From assembly GCA_017794705.1 (NCBI GenBank), contig CP051235.1:2505001-2569000 (forward strand): 64,000 nucleotides of DNA, read 5' to 3'. Positions 10,287 through 20,649 of this stretch are shown in pieces. Source of the stretch: Devosia sp. (GTDB lineage: Bacteria; Pseudomonadota; Alphaproteobacteria; Rhizobiales; Devosiaceae). The position numbers were made by a program, and so were the translations under genes. Each line of letters begins with the position of its first letter. Positions within the stretch are counted from its first letter, which is position 1. A model generated the notes under the pieces. The model worked only from the letters and a program-made list of their open reading frames with translations, was not told where the DNA came from and did not search any database.

Positions 10287-10313
10287 GGGTGATCCTTTGA
10301 TCAGTATTTGGGT

Positions 10314-10338
10314 GCCGGACCGCCTGAAGCGGTCCGGC
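10314..10338 (-). other. Hairpin between cspA and the small coiled-coil gene
   Basis: A perfect 10-pair GC-rich inverted repeat (GCCGGACCGC/GCGGTCCGGC, five-base loop) lies just after the cspA stop. No T-run follows on the minus strand, so it may be a partial terminator, an mRNA stabiliser or a processing site rather than a full stop. Confidence 0.6.
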
Positions 10339-10359
10339 GAAGCTGCAAGGCTTTAAGCC

Positions 10360-10569
10360 TTAGCTGGCCATCTGCAGGTTGGTTGCAGACATGCGGCCGT
10401 CACGGCCGGCTTCAAGCTCGTAGGAGACCTTGTCGCCTTCGTTGAGGCCAGACAGGCCCGAGCGCTCGACAGCGGAAATGTGCACGAATGCATCCTTGCC
10501 GCCCTCGTCCGGGGTGATGAAGCCGAAGCCTTTGGTGGAATTGAAGAATTTAACGGTACCAGTGACCAT
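10360..10569 (-). CDS. cspA: Cold-shock protein, CspA family
   Basis: 69 residues forming one OB-fold cold-shock domain, with both RNA-binding motifs: KGFGFI (RNP1) and DAFVHISAV (RNP2). It is an RNA chaperone that melts secondary structure in the cytoplasm. ATG 10569 is chosen, since homologues start MxxGTVKFF. The open frame upstream (to 10638) is probably 5' leader, and a long leader is common for cold-shock mRNAs. The C-terminal segment RDGRMSATNLQMAS is typical of alphaproteobacterial copies. Confidence 0.95.
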   Translation of the reverse strand: MVTGTVKFFNSTKGFGFITPDEGGKDAFVHISAVERSGLSGLNEGDKVSYELEAGRDGRMSATNLQMAS

Positions 10570-10744
10570 TTGTAGTGCCTTTTGTCGTCGCCCGTAGCTT
10601 TTGCGAACGGGCAGGTTCCCCGTGCACACCATGTGCACTTCAGGGGTTTACGTTCGCATTGTCATCGGAAAGCCTGGGGCCGGCGAACCGGCAGTCAGAT
10701 AGCCAAGAGGGCAGAAAACGTATGTCACTGAATATGCGCTTTAA

Positions 10745-11767
10745 TTATGCCGAAAACAAGATGCTGCGAATCTCCACGCGCGAACTGGTTCCGGCGGCGC
10801 CCGCTTCCGTGGCACCGCCGATCGTGAAAATCCCGCCTCCGGCTGCAACTGCGGCGAGTCCGTGCCGGGGTGTCGGCATCGGATCATCCTGCCGCCACTT
10901 CGCTGTGGACGCGTCGTAGACGAGAACGGGTGCGTTCACACCGCCTCGTCCGTCGGGTTCGAAATATTCACCGCCGAACAGATGAATTTCGCTGCCGACG
11001 GTCGCTGCTGCGCATCCTCCGCGCGGCTCAGGCAATGCCGGTAGCGCGCTCCACCTGTCCGTCTGCGCATCATATTGATGCACATCCGACTGGTTCCCGC
11101 CGTCAACGGTCCGGCCGCCGATCACATGAAGCTGCCCATTCAGCAGCGTTGCCGCGCCCGAATTGCGGGCCACCGGCACCCGCACCCGCTCGGACCATTC
11201 CCCGGTTACGGGTTCGAACACCAGATGAATGTCCGTGTCCGCGTGATCCTGCCAGTTGGCGTTCCGGCCGCCGGCCGGCGTACGCCCGCCCGCCAGATGA
11301 ATTCTGCCATCGACAAAGGCCGCATGGGTCTCCGCGAGCGGCAGCGGCATAGCTGGCGCGGGACGCCACTGATCGCCCTCCAGCACATGCATCTGATCGC
11401 TCATCGACCAGCCGCCGCCATTGGCCGCACGAAAGCCGCCGATCAGGTACAATTCGCCGTTGGCGCTCACCAGTTGCGGATGATGCAGCGGCTCGGGCAG
11501 GGGAGGTCCGTCCCTCCAGCGGAGCGTTTGGGGATCAAGGATCAGGCTTCTGTTCGAAATACCGATGTTGCCTTGTTCAACCGTCAATCCACCTGCGATC
11601 CAGATCTCGTCTCGATGCAGCGTCCCGTAGATTTCCTGAAGCGGCAGCGGCAGATCCGGTCCCGTTTCCCATTGCGCCGCGGCCGCGGTAGCCCGCACCG
11701 GTCCCGTCCACAGGCACCCCGCAACACCAGCGACAGTTGCCTTCAGCATGGTCCGGCGATCAATCAA
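10745..11767 (-). CDS. Tat-exported kelch-repeat (galactose-oxidase-like) protein
   Basis: 340 residues. A twin-arginine signal (DRRTMLKATVAG) precedes a beta-propeller of kelch repeats, each with a GG doublet: WIAGGLT, YLIGGFR, HLAGGRT, HVIGGRT, HLFGGEY and FTIGGAT, so about six blades. Start TTG 11767 is chosen because AGGAG lies eight bases upstream and it keeps the RR motif. The ATG six codons later would lose it. It begins four bases after the LysR stop and is probably co-transcribed. Kelch propellers bind ligands or proteins; no enzymatic residues are evident. Confidence 0.8.
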   Translation of the reverse strand: MIDRRTMLKATVAGVAGCLWTGPVRATAAAAQWETGPDLPLPLQEIYGTLHRDEIWIAGGLTVEQGNIGISNRSLILDPQTLRWRDGPPLPEPLHHPQLVSANGELYLIGGFRAANGGGWSMSDQMHVLEGDQWRPAPAMPLPLAETHAAFVDGRIHLAGGRTPAGGRNANWQDHADTDIHLVFEPVTGEWSERVRVPVARNSGAATLLNGQLHVIGGRTVDGGNQSDVHQYDAQTDRWSALPALPEPRGGCAAATVGSEIHLFGGEYFEPDGRGGVNAPVLVYDASTAKWRQDDPMPTPRHGLAAVAAGGGIFTIGGATEAGAAGTSSRVEIRSILFSA

Positions 11768-11771
11768 AATC

Positions 11772-12665
11772 TCAACTCCTGTGCCGCAGCGCGTCGACCA
11801 AAATCGAGAATGCCCGCGAAGTCTGGCGGCTTTGGGGATAATAGAGGTGATAGCCGGAAAAAGGCTCACACCAGTCCTTGAGCACGCGCACAAGGCGCCC
11901 GTCCGCCACCTCATCACGCACCATGTCCTCGGGCACGTAGGCCAGCCCGGCTCCGGCCAGCGCGGCCAGTTTCATCGGGGCGGAACTGTTGAAGGTCAAC
12001 TGACCCTCGACACTGACGCGCAGTTCGCGGCCCTTTTTCTCGAACTCCCAGGCGTAAAGCCCGCCAGCGGTGGTCAGCCGCAGGTTGATGCAATTGTGCC
12101 TTGTCAGGTCCTGCGGCCGTTCGGGCGTGGGGTGGGTGGCGAAATAGTCCGGCGAGCCGACCACCGCCATGCCGAAATCAGGCCCGATGCGCACCGCGAT
12201 CATGTCCTGGGCCACCTGCTCGCCGAGGCGCACCCCGGCATCGAACCCGTCCGACACGATGTCGCGCAGCCCGTAGTCGATACTGATCTCGGCCTTGATG
12301 CCCGGATAATCGGGCAGCAAGGCCCTGATCTTGGGGAGCAGTACCGAGGTGGTGGCATGCTCCGCCGCGGTAACGCGGAATGAGCCGGTCGGATTGCCGA
12401 GCGAGGTGTTGATCGCATCGATCTCGGCTTGCACTTCGTCAAGCCGTGGCGCGGCCACCCGCAACAGCCGTTCTCCCGCCTCGGTGGTTGAGACACTGCG
12501 CGTAGTGCGGGTCAACAATCGCAAACCCAGTCGCTGCTCCATCGCCTTGATCGTGTGGCTGAGCGCTGACTGCGAGACGCCGAGGCTGGAGGCTGCGCGG
12601 GTGAAGCTCTTCTCCCGGGCCACCGCTATGAAGGCGGTCAGGTCGCTGAGGGTTTCGCGGCGCAT
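11772..12665 (-). CDS. LysR-family transcriptional regulator
   Basis: 297 residues. An N-terminal winged helix-turn-helix (FIAVAREKSFTRAASSLGVSQSALSHTIKAME) is followed by a substrate-binding co-inducer domain from about residue 90. It is divergent from the EamA exporter/aldo-keto reductase operon with 92 bases between. This gap includes TTGATAATCGCTA at 12692-12704, which fits the loose T-N11-A LysR box. It probably regulates that operon, and the kelch gene directly downstream of it may belong to the same unit. Confidence 0.92.
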   Translation of the reverse strand: MRRETLSDLTAFIAVAREKSFTRAASSLGVSQSALSHTIKAMEQRLGLRLLTRTTRSVSTTEAGERLLRVAAPRLDEVQAEIDAINTSLGNPTGSFRVTAAEHATTSVLLPKIRALLPDYPGIKAEISIDYGLRDIVSDGFDAGVRLGEQVAQDMIAVRIGPDFGMAVVGSPDYFATHPTPERPQDLTRHNCINLRLTTAGGLYAWEFEKKGRELRVSVEGQLTFNSSAPMKLAALAGAGLAYVPEDMVRDEVADGRLVRVLKDWCEPFSGYHLYYPQSRQTSRAFSILVDALRHRS

Positions 12666-12757
12666 TGATGAAATCTCCTCATAAGTTCTAGTTGATAATC
12701 GCTATTCTTGCGAAAGATGCAATCGGCTAGCTTACGGCAATCATTTCAGGAGCCGAC

Positions 12758-14649
<1,892 letters not shown>

Positions 14650-14660
14650 GAAAACCTCAC

Positions 14661-14707
14661 GCGGCAACCCGGAACGCTGGGAGGAGCGTGCCGTTCCGGA
14701 TTGCCGC
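14661..14707. terminator. Hairpin between convergent aldo/keto reductase and DAHP synthase genes
   Basis: GCGGCAACCCGGAACG pairs with CGTTCCGGATTGCCGC with a single mismatch. The stem is long and GC-rich but has no T-run on either side, so it may block both transcripts weakly or protect mRNA ends. Confidence 0.5.
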
Positions 14708-14736
14708 GCCGGTGAGGGAGACGGGAACCTGAAGCC

Positions 14737-15819
14737 TCAGGCCACCGCTCGTTCCTTGACTTTGGCGCGCTGGCCGACGTCCTTGGCGAGTTGGCGCAGC
14801 ACGGTTTCGGTGGTGTCCCAATCGATGCAGGCATCGGTGATCGACTGGCCATAGTTGAGCTTGACGCCGTCCTTGAGGTCCTGCCGCCCGGCGATCAGGT
14901 GGCTTTCGATCATCACGCCGGTGATGTTGGCATTGCCTGCCGCGATCTGCTCGCCCACGTCGCGCAGGACGATCGGCTGGTTGTTGGGGTCCTTGCGCGA
15001 ATTGGCGTGGCTGGCATCAATCATCAAAGACGGTACGAGACCTGTCTTTTCCAGCGCCAGGCTGGCGGCCGCCACATTGACCGCGTCAAAGTTGGTTTGC
15101 TGTCCGCCGCGCAGGATGACGTGGCAGTCCGGATTGCCTTTGGTCGCCGCAATCGCGGCATGGCCGGTCTTGGTCACGGCAAGGAAATGATGCGGATTGG
15201 CGGCGGCGCGGACACCGTCGATGGCAATCTGTACGTCGCCCGTGGTGCCGTTCTTGAAGCCGATCGGGCAAGATGAGCCTGAGGCCAGTTCGCGGTGGAT
15301 CTGACTTTCCGTTGTGCGCGCCCCGATGGCGGCCCAGCTGACCAGATCGGCAATATATTGCGGGGTTGAGACATCAAGGAATTCGGTTGCCGCGGGCAGA
15401 CCGAGTTCGTTGACGTCTGCCAGCAGTTTGCGGGCGGTGCGCAGGCCCTTGTTGATGTTGAAGCTTCCGTCCAGTTCGGGGTCGTTGATCAATCCCTTCC
15501 AGCCAACCGTCGTGCGGGGTTTTTCAAAATAGACCCGCATGACAATCTCCAGCCGGTCGCCGAGTTCCTCACGCAACGCCACCAGCCGTTTGGCATAGTC
15601 CATTGCCGCCACCGGGTCGTGGATGGAGCAGGGGCCGACCACCACCAGCAGCCGGTTGTCTGTGTGGTTGAGGATGTTGTGAATGGCGTCACGGCAATCA
15701 CCGACCGTTTCGGTGATCTTTTCGGTGCGCGGGATTTCGGCCAGAATCTCTTCAGGCGTACTGAGCTCGGTAATCGAGGCTATTCGTGTGTCGTCGGTCG
15801 TGACGTGGTGCGGGGACAT
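14737..15819 (-). CDS. aroG: Class I 3-deoxy-7-phosphoheptulonate (DAHP) synthase
   Basis: 360 residues, matching the AroF/G/H family in length and in sequence. The conserved VVVGPCSIHDPVAAMDYA is near residue 60, followed by MRVYFEKPRTTVGWKGLINDP, GARTTESQIHRELASGSSCPIGFKNGT, VILRGG, DASHANS and GVMIESHL. It condenses phosphoenolpyruvate and erythrose 4-phosphate, the first step to Phe, Tyr and Trp. ATG 15819 is chosen, with AGGAG ten bases upstream. The 5' region carries a short leader peptide rich in Phe, Tyr and Trp and a terminator hairpin, so transcription attenuation is likely in addition to any feedback inhibition. Confidence 0.95.
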   Translation of the reverse strand: MSPHHVTTDDTRIASITELSTPEEILAEIPRTEKITETVGDCRDAIHNILNHTDNRLLVVVGPCSIHDPVAAMDYAKRLVALREELGDRLEIVMRVYFEKPRTTVGWKGLINDPELDGSFNINKGLRTARKLLADVNELGLPAATEFLDVSTPQYIADLVSWAAIGARTTESQIHRELASGSSCPIGFKNGTTGDVQIAIDGVRAAANPHHFLAVTKTGHAAIAATKGNPDCHVILRGGQQTNFDAVNVAAASLALEKTGLVPSLMIDASHANSRKDPNNQPIVLRDVGEQIAAGNANITGVMIESHLIAGRQDLKDGVKLNYGQSITDACIDWDTTETVLRQLAKDVGQRAKVKERAVA

Positions 15820-15870
15820 GATGTGAAGGCTCCTCTCAGAATTTTTTGGAAGCCGACGGTCCGGAGGCAA

Positions 15871-15895
15871 TAAAAAAGCCGCCAGACTGGCGGCT
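15871..15895 (-). terminator. Attenuator terminator upstream of aroG
   Basis: On the minus strand a nine-base inverted repeat (AGCCGCCAG/CTGGCGGCT), in practice a seven-pair stem with a five-base loop, is followed by six T residues. It sits 25 bases after the leader-peptide stop and about 50 before the aroG start, with no gene for it to end, which marks it as a regulatory terminator. Confidence 0.85.
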
Positions 15896-15920
15896 GTTCG
15901 GGTTATTGCGGTTTCCGGTC

Positions 15921-16004
15921 TCAGACCGAACGCGACCCTCCCTGCGCCAGCGGCATGGGATAGCTAAAATACCAATAGCTAAAGATCGCGGAGTTCGTGT
16001 TCAT
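15921..16004 (-). CDS. Aromatic-rich leader peptide of aroG
   Basis: A 27-codon reading frame starting at ATG 16004 and ending at TGA 15921. Codons 7-15 read IFSYWYFSY: three Tyr, two Phe and one Trp in nine residues, far beyond chance. The stop codon lies inside a small hairpin (CGGTCT/AGACCG, 15916-15928). The codons just after the aromatic run contain CTGGCG (minus strand, 15950-15945), which can pair with CGCCAG of the terminator's left arm and so form an antiterminator. Ribosomes stalled on uncharged tRNA-Phe, -Tyr or -Trp would leave that segment free. A TTGACA-like -35 lies at 16096-16101. Too short for ordinary gene finding. Confidence 0.82.
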   Translation of the reverse strand: MNTNSAIFSYWYFSYPMPLAQGGSRSV

Positions 16005-16184
16005 GGCGCAATTTAGTGACATGGGATTTCCGGCTTGTCACCCCCCTTTTTTGCACCGAGCTATTGTTCAGTTTTCCGGCAACAATCTGTTCAACTGTCA
16101 AAGGGTGATCAAATTGGCGTCAGTCCCCATATTGCCCGGCAACAGATTGGCCTAGGTTAGGGCCACAGGAACAGGAGACCCGCA

Positions 16185-17108
16185 ATGTCCATTCGTCCGG
16201 TCAAGCAAACCGTTCAGGCCCAGCCCACGCTTGAAGGCGCAGGCGTCAAGCTGCATCGCGCCTTTGGCTTTCACAATCCGCGGGAGCTGGATCCGTTTCT
16301 CCTCTTCGATGATTTCCGCAACGAGCGGCCGGAGGACTATCTCAAGGGCTTCCCCTGGCATCCGCATCGCGGCATCGAGACCATCACCTATGTTCTGTCC
16401 GGTTCGGTGGAGCATGGCGACAGCCTCGGCAATACCGGCACACTTGGCGCTGGCGACGTGCAGTGGATGACGGCGGGGTCCGGGATCATGCATCAGGAAA
16501 TGCCGCAGGGTAATGACAAGGGTCAGATGCACGGGTTCCAGCTCTGGGCCAATTTGCCGGCCTCGCTGAAGATGACCTCGCCGCGCTATCAGGATGTGCC
16601 GGGCAAGGAAATTCCCGAGCTGATCGATGACGACGGTACGGTGATCCGCATCATCATCGGCGAATATCACGGCAAGAAGGGGATCGTGGAAGGCGTCGCG
16701 GCCGACCCGCAATATCTCGACATTTCGGTCCCCGCCGGGGTGCGCAAACTGTTCAAGGTCGACACGTCGCGCAATGCCTTCGCCTATGTGTTCGAAGGGT
16801 CAGGCTCTTTCCGCGACGCTTCGGCGCCCACGGGCGTGCTGCTTGAAAAGGAAGTCGATGGACAGGAAGTGCATATCCGCGACATGTCCGGCGATCGCAC
16901 GCTGGTCTATTTCGACAGCGGCGACGAGGTCACCGTACAGGCGGGCGACCACGGCATCCGCTTCCTGCTGGTGTCCGGCAAGCCGCTCAAGGAGCCGGTG
17001 GCCTGGCACGGGCCGATTGTGATGAATACCCGCGAGGAACTCATCACTGCGGTCACCGAACTGCAGAACGGCAGTTTCATCAAGGAAAGTGCCGCCAACT
17101 GGGGGTGA
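16185..17108 (+). CDS. Pirin family bicupin protein
   Basis: 307 residues, two cupin domains. The N-terminal cupin has the pirin metal signature FPWHPHRGIETITYVLSG near residues 60-77, and GDVQWMTAGSGIMHQEMP with the further His and Glu ligands. Pirins bind iron and act as quercetinases or redox-sensing cofactors. A clear AGGAG precedes the ATG. It stands alone; the next gene follows after 47 bases on the same strand. Confidence 0.92.
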   Translation: MSIRPVKQTVQAQPTLEGAGVKLHRAFGFHNPRELDPFLLFDDFRNERPEDYLKGFPWHPHRGIETITYVLSGSVEHGDSLGNTGTLGAGDVQWMTAGSGIMHQEMPQGNDKGQMHGFQLWANLPASLKMTSPRYQDVPGKEIPELIDDDGTVIRIIIGEYHGKKGIVEGVAADPQYLDISVPAGVRKLFKVDTSRNAFAYVFEGSGSFRDASAPTGVLLEKEVDGQEVHIRDMSGDRTLVYFDSGDEVTVQAGDHGIRFLLVSGKPLKEPVAWHGPIVMNTREELITAVTELQNGSFIKESAANWG

Positions 17109-17155
17109 CCTCAATTTGCGTGCGGAATGCCAGGGAATCGCACTAGCCTTGCCGC

Positions 17156-17758
17156 ATGGATCACCTGCGCTTTTCCGGTCTGCCGCTTGAGCAACAAAGC
17201 GCCGCGCTCGAAACTTTCGTGCGCGGCGAACCGTTTCTCATGGAGCTCCTCTCGTTTATTCGGGACGAAGGTCTCACTGACGGCTGGCTTGTTTCCGGGG
17301 CGATCTACAATATGGTCTGGAACAGGCTGACCGATCGCCCGGCACTTGAAAACATCAAGGATGCGGATGTGATCTACTTCGACGACAGCGACCTCAGCTA
17401 TGAGGCAGAAGATATTGTCATCCAGCGGTTCAACCGGCGCTTTGCCGAGGCGCCGGTGCCGGTTGAGGTGCGCAATCAGGCACGGGTACACCTGTGGTTT
17501 CCCGACAAATTCGGCGTCGAGGTGGCGCCGTTGACCCGCGCCCTGCAATCGCTGGAACGCTATGCCAGCAAAACGCACGCCGTGGCCGCGCGGCTCTTGC
17601 CGTCCGGTGCCATGGAAATTGCAGCACCCTTTGGCCTTGATGACCTGTTCTCGTTCCGCGTCGTGCCCAATCATGTGATCGAAAATCGTTCCGCCCATGA
17701 GGAAAAGGGTGCCCGGGCGCGGGCACACTGGCCGCAAGTGACGGTCGCGCCATGGTAG
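17156..17758 (+). CDS. Nucleotidyltransferase family protein (DUF925)
   Basis: 200 residues resembling the DUF925 nucleotidyltransferase-like family: WLVSGAIYNMVWNRLT, then KDADVIYFDDSDLSYEAED with the acidic metal-binding residues, RRFAEAPVPVEVRNQARVHLWF and the ending FGLDDLFSFRVVPN. The target molecule is unknown. Its last seven bases overlap the start of the following hydrolase gene, so the two are coupled. Confidence 0.85.
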   Translation: MDHLRFSGLPLEQQSAALETFVRGEPFLMELLSFIRDEGLTDGWLVSGAIYNMVWNRLTDRPALENIKDADVIYFDDSDLSYEAEDIVIQRFNRRFAEAPVPVEVRNQARVHLWFPDKFGVEVAPLTRALQSLERYASKTHAVAARLLPSGAMEIAAPFGLDDLFSFRVVPNHVIENRSAHEEKGARARAHWPQVTVAPW

Positions 17759-18600
17759 GAAACCGTTCGGCGCTTGGCTGGCTTGACTTGCTGATGCCCA
17801 AGGACAGGGGCGTGCGCCGCATCGCCCGAAACCTTGTCTATGGCCCCAAGTCCCGCCACCGGCTCGACATCTACGCCCCGCATGGTGCCACAGGTCCGCT
17901 TCCGGTCCTGCTGTTCTATTATGGCGGCGGTTGGGACAGTGGCGAAAAGGGCGAATACCAGTCCGTGGCCAAGGCGCTGGCGGCGCTGGGATACCTGACC
18001 GTCATTGCCGACTACCGGGTCTACCCCGACGCCATCTATCCGGCCTTTCTCGAGGATTGCGCCGACGCAGCCCATTGGGTGGTCCGGCATGCGGCGGAGT
18101 ATGGGGGCGATCCGGCCCGGCTCATTCTCGCCGGTCATTCAGCCGGCGCCTACAATGCGGTCATGGTCGGTGCCGACAGGCGGCTGCAACGCGGACGGCG
18201 CTACGCGAAATCCGTCAGGGCCATCGTCGGCCTCTCCGGCCCGTATGACTTTTATCCCTATGACGTCGAGGTCTCGATCCGCAGTTTCGGCGGGGCCGGG
18301 GCAGGCGAGGAGAGTCAGCCCATCAATCTCGACCTCAGTGCCGCGCCGCCGATGTTCCTCGCGCACGGCACCGGCGACAAGACGGTGCGCCTGCGCAACA
18401 CCGAAGCGCTGGCCCGGCACATGCGTGAAGCGGGGCGACGCGTGGAAGAAGTCCACTATCCGGGCGCCAGCCATGCCGACACATTGTTGTCGCTGATGTT
18501 CCTTTTGCGCTGGCGGCTGCCGCTGTACCGCGATCTGGAGCGATTTCTGACCGCGCTGACCCCGCAACCATCTTGCGCAGTCAAGCGGGAGCCTCTTTAA
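17752..18600 (+). CDS. Alpha/beta hydrolase (esterase-like), cytoplasmic paralogue
   Basis: 282 residues with the same architecture as the protein at 7054-8091: FYYGGGWDSGEKGEY (oxyanion region), [11 protein letters not shown] with nucleophile Ser near 129, and the late AHGTGDKTV and GASHAD motifs. No signal peptide is seen, unlike its paralogue, so it probably acts in the cytoplasm. It is translationally coupled to the nucleotidyltransferase gene. The substrate is unknown. Confidence 0.88.
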   Translation: MVGNRSALGWLDLLMPKDRGVRRIARNLVYGPKSRHRLDIYAPHGATGPLPVLLFYYGGGWDSGEKGEYQSVAKALAALGYLTVIADYRVYPDAIYPAFLEDCADAAHWVVRHAAEYGGDPARLILAGHSAGAYNAVMVGADRRLQRGRRYAKSVRAIVGLSGPYDFYPYDVEVSIRSFGGAGAGEESQPINLDLSAAPPMFLAHGTGDKTVRLRNTEALARHMREAGRRVEEVHYPGASHADTLLSLMFLLRWRLPLYRDLERFLTALTPQPSCAVKREPL

Positions 18601-18638
18601 TCCGGGCAAGGGAGTGTGCGGTTACGGAGGACGGTATC

Positions 18639-19886
18639 GTGTTCAGGTTTGGTGCGCGGGTTGTGCCCGCTGTGGTATTGGGATTGGGTTTGCCAGGTGC
18701 GGCACTGGCCGGGCCGGAGGTCGATGCCTGCGGGCGCGCCGCTGCCAGCCAGTATGAAGAAGGCTTTGCTCAACTCGGCCGCGATCTTGAACAAATCGAT
18801 GCACTCGTGGCCATCGATACCTGCGCCCGGGCACTGAAAGTCGAACCGGACTCGGTAGAGGCGATGGCCTGGCTTGGCCGCGCTTACCTCGCCAATGGCG
18901 ACAATGACAATGCCGTCACCTACCTGCAGGACGCTTCCGACCGGGGCAATGTCATGGCGATGACGGTGATCGGGCAGATGCTGTTCAACGGTGACGTACT
19001 CGAACAGAACGAGGACGGCGCGCTCGATCTGCTGTTCGAGGCTGCGCACGCCGGCTTCGCCCCGGCCCAGAACACGGTCGGCATCGCCTATGATTTCGGG
19101 CGGTCGATCGAACAGGATTTCGAGGAGGCCACCTATTGGTACCGGCGTTCGGGCATGGGCGGTTATCCGGTCGCGCAGAACAATATCGGGCTGATGTATC
19201 AGGACGGGCTGGGCGTTGCTCAGGACTATGTTGCGGCCCGGGCGTGGTTTGAACTGGCAGCGGAGCAGGGCCATCCGGGTGCCCAGGTCAATCTCGGCAA
19301 GCTTTATCAGGACGGGTGGCTGGGCGCCCCTGATTTCAATGAAGCTGCGCGGCTCTACAGGCTGGCGGCTGACCAGGGCGATGATTACGGGTTGAACAAC
19401 CTCGGGTTCCTCCACGAAACCGGGCAGGGCGTTGAACTGGATGTCGCGCAGGCTGCCACCTACTACCAGCGCGCCGCCGACAATGGTCTGCCGCTGGCCC
19501 AGCACAATCTGGCCATTCTCTACGAGACCGGCAACGGTGTACCGCAGGACGATCCGCGGGCGTTCGAGCTCTATCTCGCTGCGGCGGAGGGCGGTGAACA
19601 GCGTGCCCAGATCAATCTGGCGCTGATGTATCTAGACGGGCGGGGAACGGCGCAGAACGACGAAGAAGCGGTCTACTGGACGCGTCTGGCTGCAGACGAA
19701 GGCAACATGATCGCGCAGAACAACATGGGCTATTTCTACGAGAACGGATTTGGCGTCACTGCCGATCTCGATGCCGCGTACGAATGGTACACGGCCTCGG
19801 CCGCCCAGGGCTACGATCTGGCCATCGCGGCAGTCGAACGGCTGGATGCCGCCGAGGCGGAAACCGCAAAGGCGAAGGCAAAGTGA
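18639..19886 (+). CDS. Secreted Sel1-repeat protein
   Basis: 415 residues. A signal peptide (cut near ALA|GPEV) precedes about nine Sel1-like repeats of 36 residues, seen as recurring AQNNIGLMYQDGLGVAQDY, AQVNLGKLYQDG, AQHNLAILYETGNGVPQDD and AQINLALMYLDGRGTAQND. Such alpha-helical solenoids mediate protein-protein contacts in the periplasm, often in envelope or exopolysaccharide functions. Start GTG 18639 is preferred: GGAGG lies eight bases upstream and the signal peptide begins there. The longer frame would overlap the hydrolase gene. Confidence 0.85.
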   Translation: MFRFGARVVPAVVLGLGLPGAALAGPEVDACGRAAASQYEEGFAQLGRDLEQIDALVAIDTCARALKVEPDSVEAMAWLGRAYLANGDNDNAVTYLQDASDRGNVMAMTVIGQMLFNGDVLEQNEDGALDLLFEAAHAGFAPAQNTVGIAYDFGRSIEQDFEEATYWYRRSGMGGYPVAQNNIGLMYQDGLGVAQDYVAARAWFELAAEQGHPGAQVNLGKLYQDGWLGAPDFNEAARLYRLAADQGDDYGLNNLGFLHETGQGVELDVAQAATYYQRAADNGLPLAQHNLAILYETGNGVPQDDPRAFELYLAAAEGGEQRAQINLALMYLDGRGTAQNDEEAVYWTRLAADEGNMIAQNNMGYFYENGFGVTADLDAAYEWYTASAAQGYDLAIAAVERLDAAEAETAKAKAK

Positions 19887-19914
19887 TCTTCCGGGGTCAG
19901 GTGATCGACCCGGG

Positions 19915-20649
19915 TCATCCCATCCGCTTGGCGATCAGCCGGTAGAACAGCACGGCGGCACCGACATGGGTGGCGATGGCCAAGGTCACGATCAGCGGCA
20001 TGGGCAGGTAGGCCTCACCTGACACGCCCAGCATCTCGCCGATCCAGAACGTGGGGATCACCCCCGCGACATAGCGGAACGGCGAGGGGATGATGGCGGC
20101 AAGCGGCACGATGGCGGCGATATTGGTCAGCTTGGTCAGCGCCAGCCCTTCCACCTTGTTGCGCGCGAGAGCAGGCAGGACAAAGGCCGCCGCCACTGCC
20201 TCGATCCCCACCAGCACGGCAATCAGGGCGCGCAACGCCGGCGGCTGATCGGACAGAAGGAATTCGGCTGTCACCAAGGTAATGAAGAAGGTGATGGCGA
20301 TGGTCGCGCCGGCGCGATAGGCGATGAAGCCCTGCTTGCCGACGGGTGTCACATCAACCGACAACAAGGTGCCGTCGTCGCGGTCATCGAGAAAAAGAAA
20401 GCCGGTCACCCAGCCGATCAGAAAGGCCGGCAGGCAGAGGATCATTGGCATGGCGTAGGCAATGACATTAGCCAGCCCGAAATTGTCCAGCACCGCCTGG
20501 TTGATCTGGTCATGCCAGAGAATGACGATGACATTGGGCACAATGCTCAGCACCACGGCGAACAACAGGATGGGGTCGCGGCTGACATTGCGGCGGTCGG
20601 CCCCGAACATATGGGCCAGCCGGGCGGGTTTCAGAAATGACGTGTTCAT
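19915..20649 (-). CDS. ABC exporter membrane subunit (second permease)
   Basis: 244 residues with six predicted membrane helices and no ATPase motifs. It is the last gene of a tetR-ATPase-permease-permease operon. The start overlaps the previous permease gene by four bases. Organisation and sequence resemble the two-permease exporters of the Rv2686c-Rv2688c (fluoroquinolone efflux) type. The true substrate cannot be derived from sequence. Confidence 0.82.
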   Translation of the reverse strand: MNTSFLKPARLAHMFGADRRNVSRDPILLFAVVLSIVPNVIVILWHDQINQAVLDNFGLANVIAYAMPMILCLPAFLIGWVTGFLFLDDRDDGTLLSVDVTPVGKQGFIAYRAGATIAITFFITLVTAEFLLSDQPPALRALIAVLVGIEAVAAAFVLPALARNKVEGLALTKLTNIAAIVPLAAIIPSPFRYVAGVIPTFWIGEMLGVSGEAYLPMPLIVTLAIATHVGAAVLFYRLIAKRMG

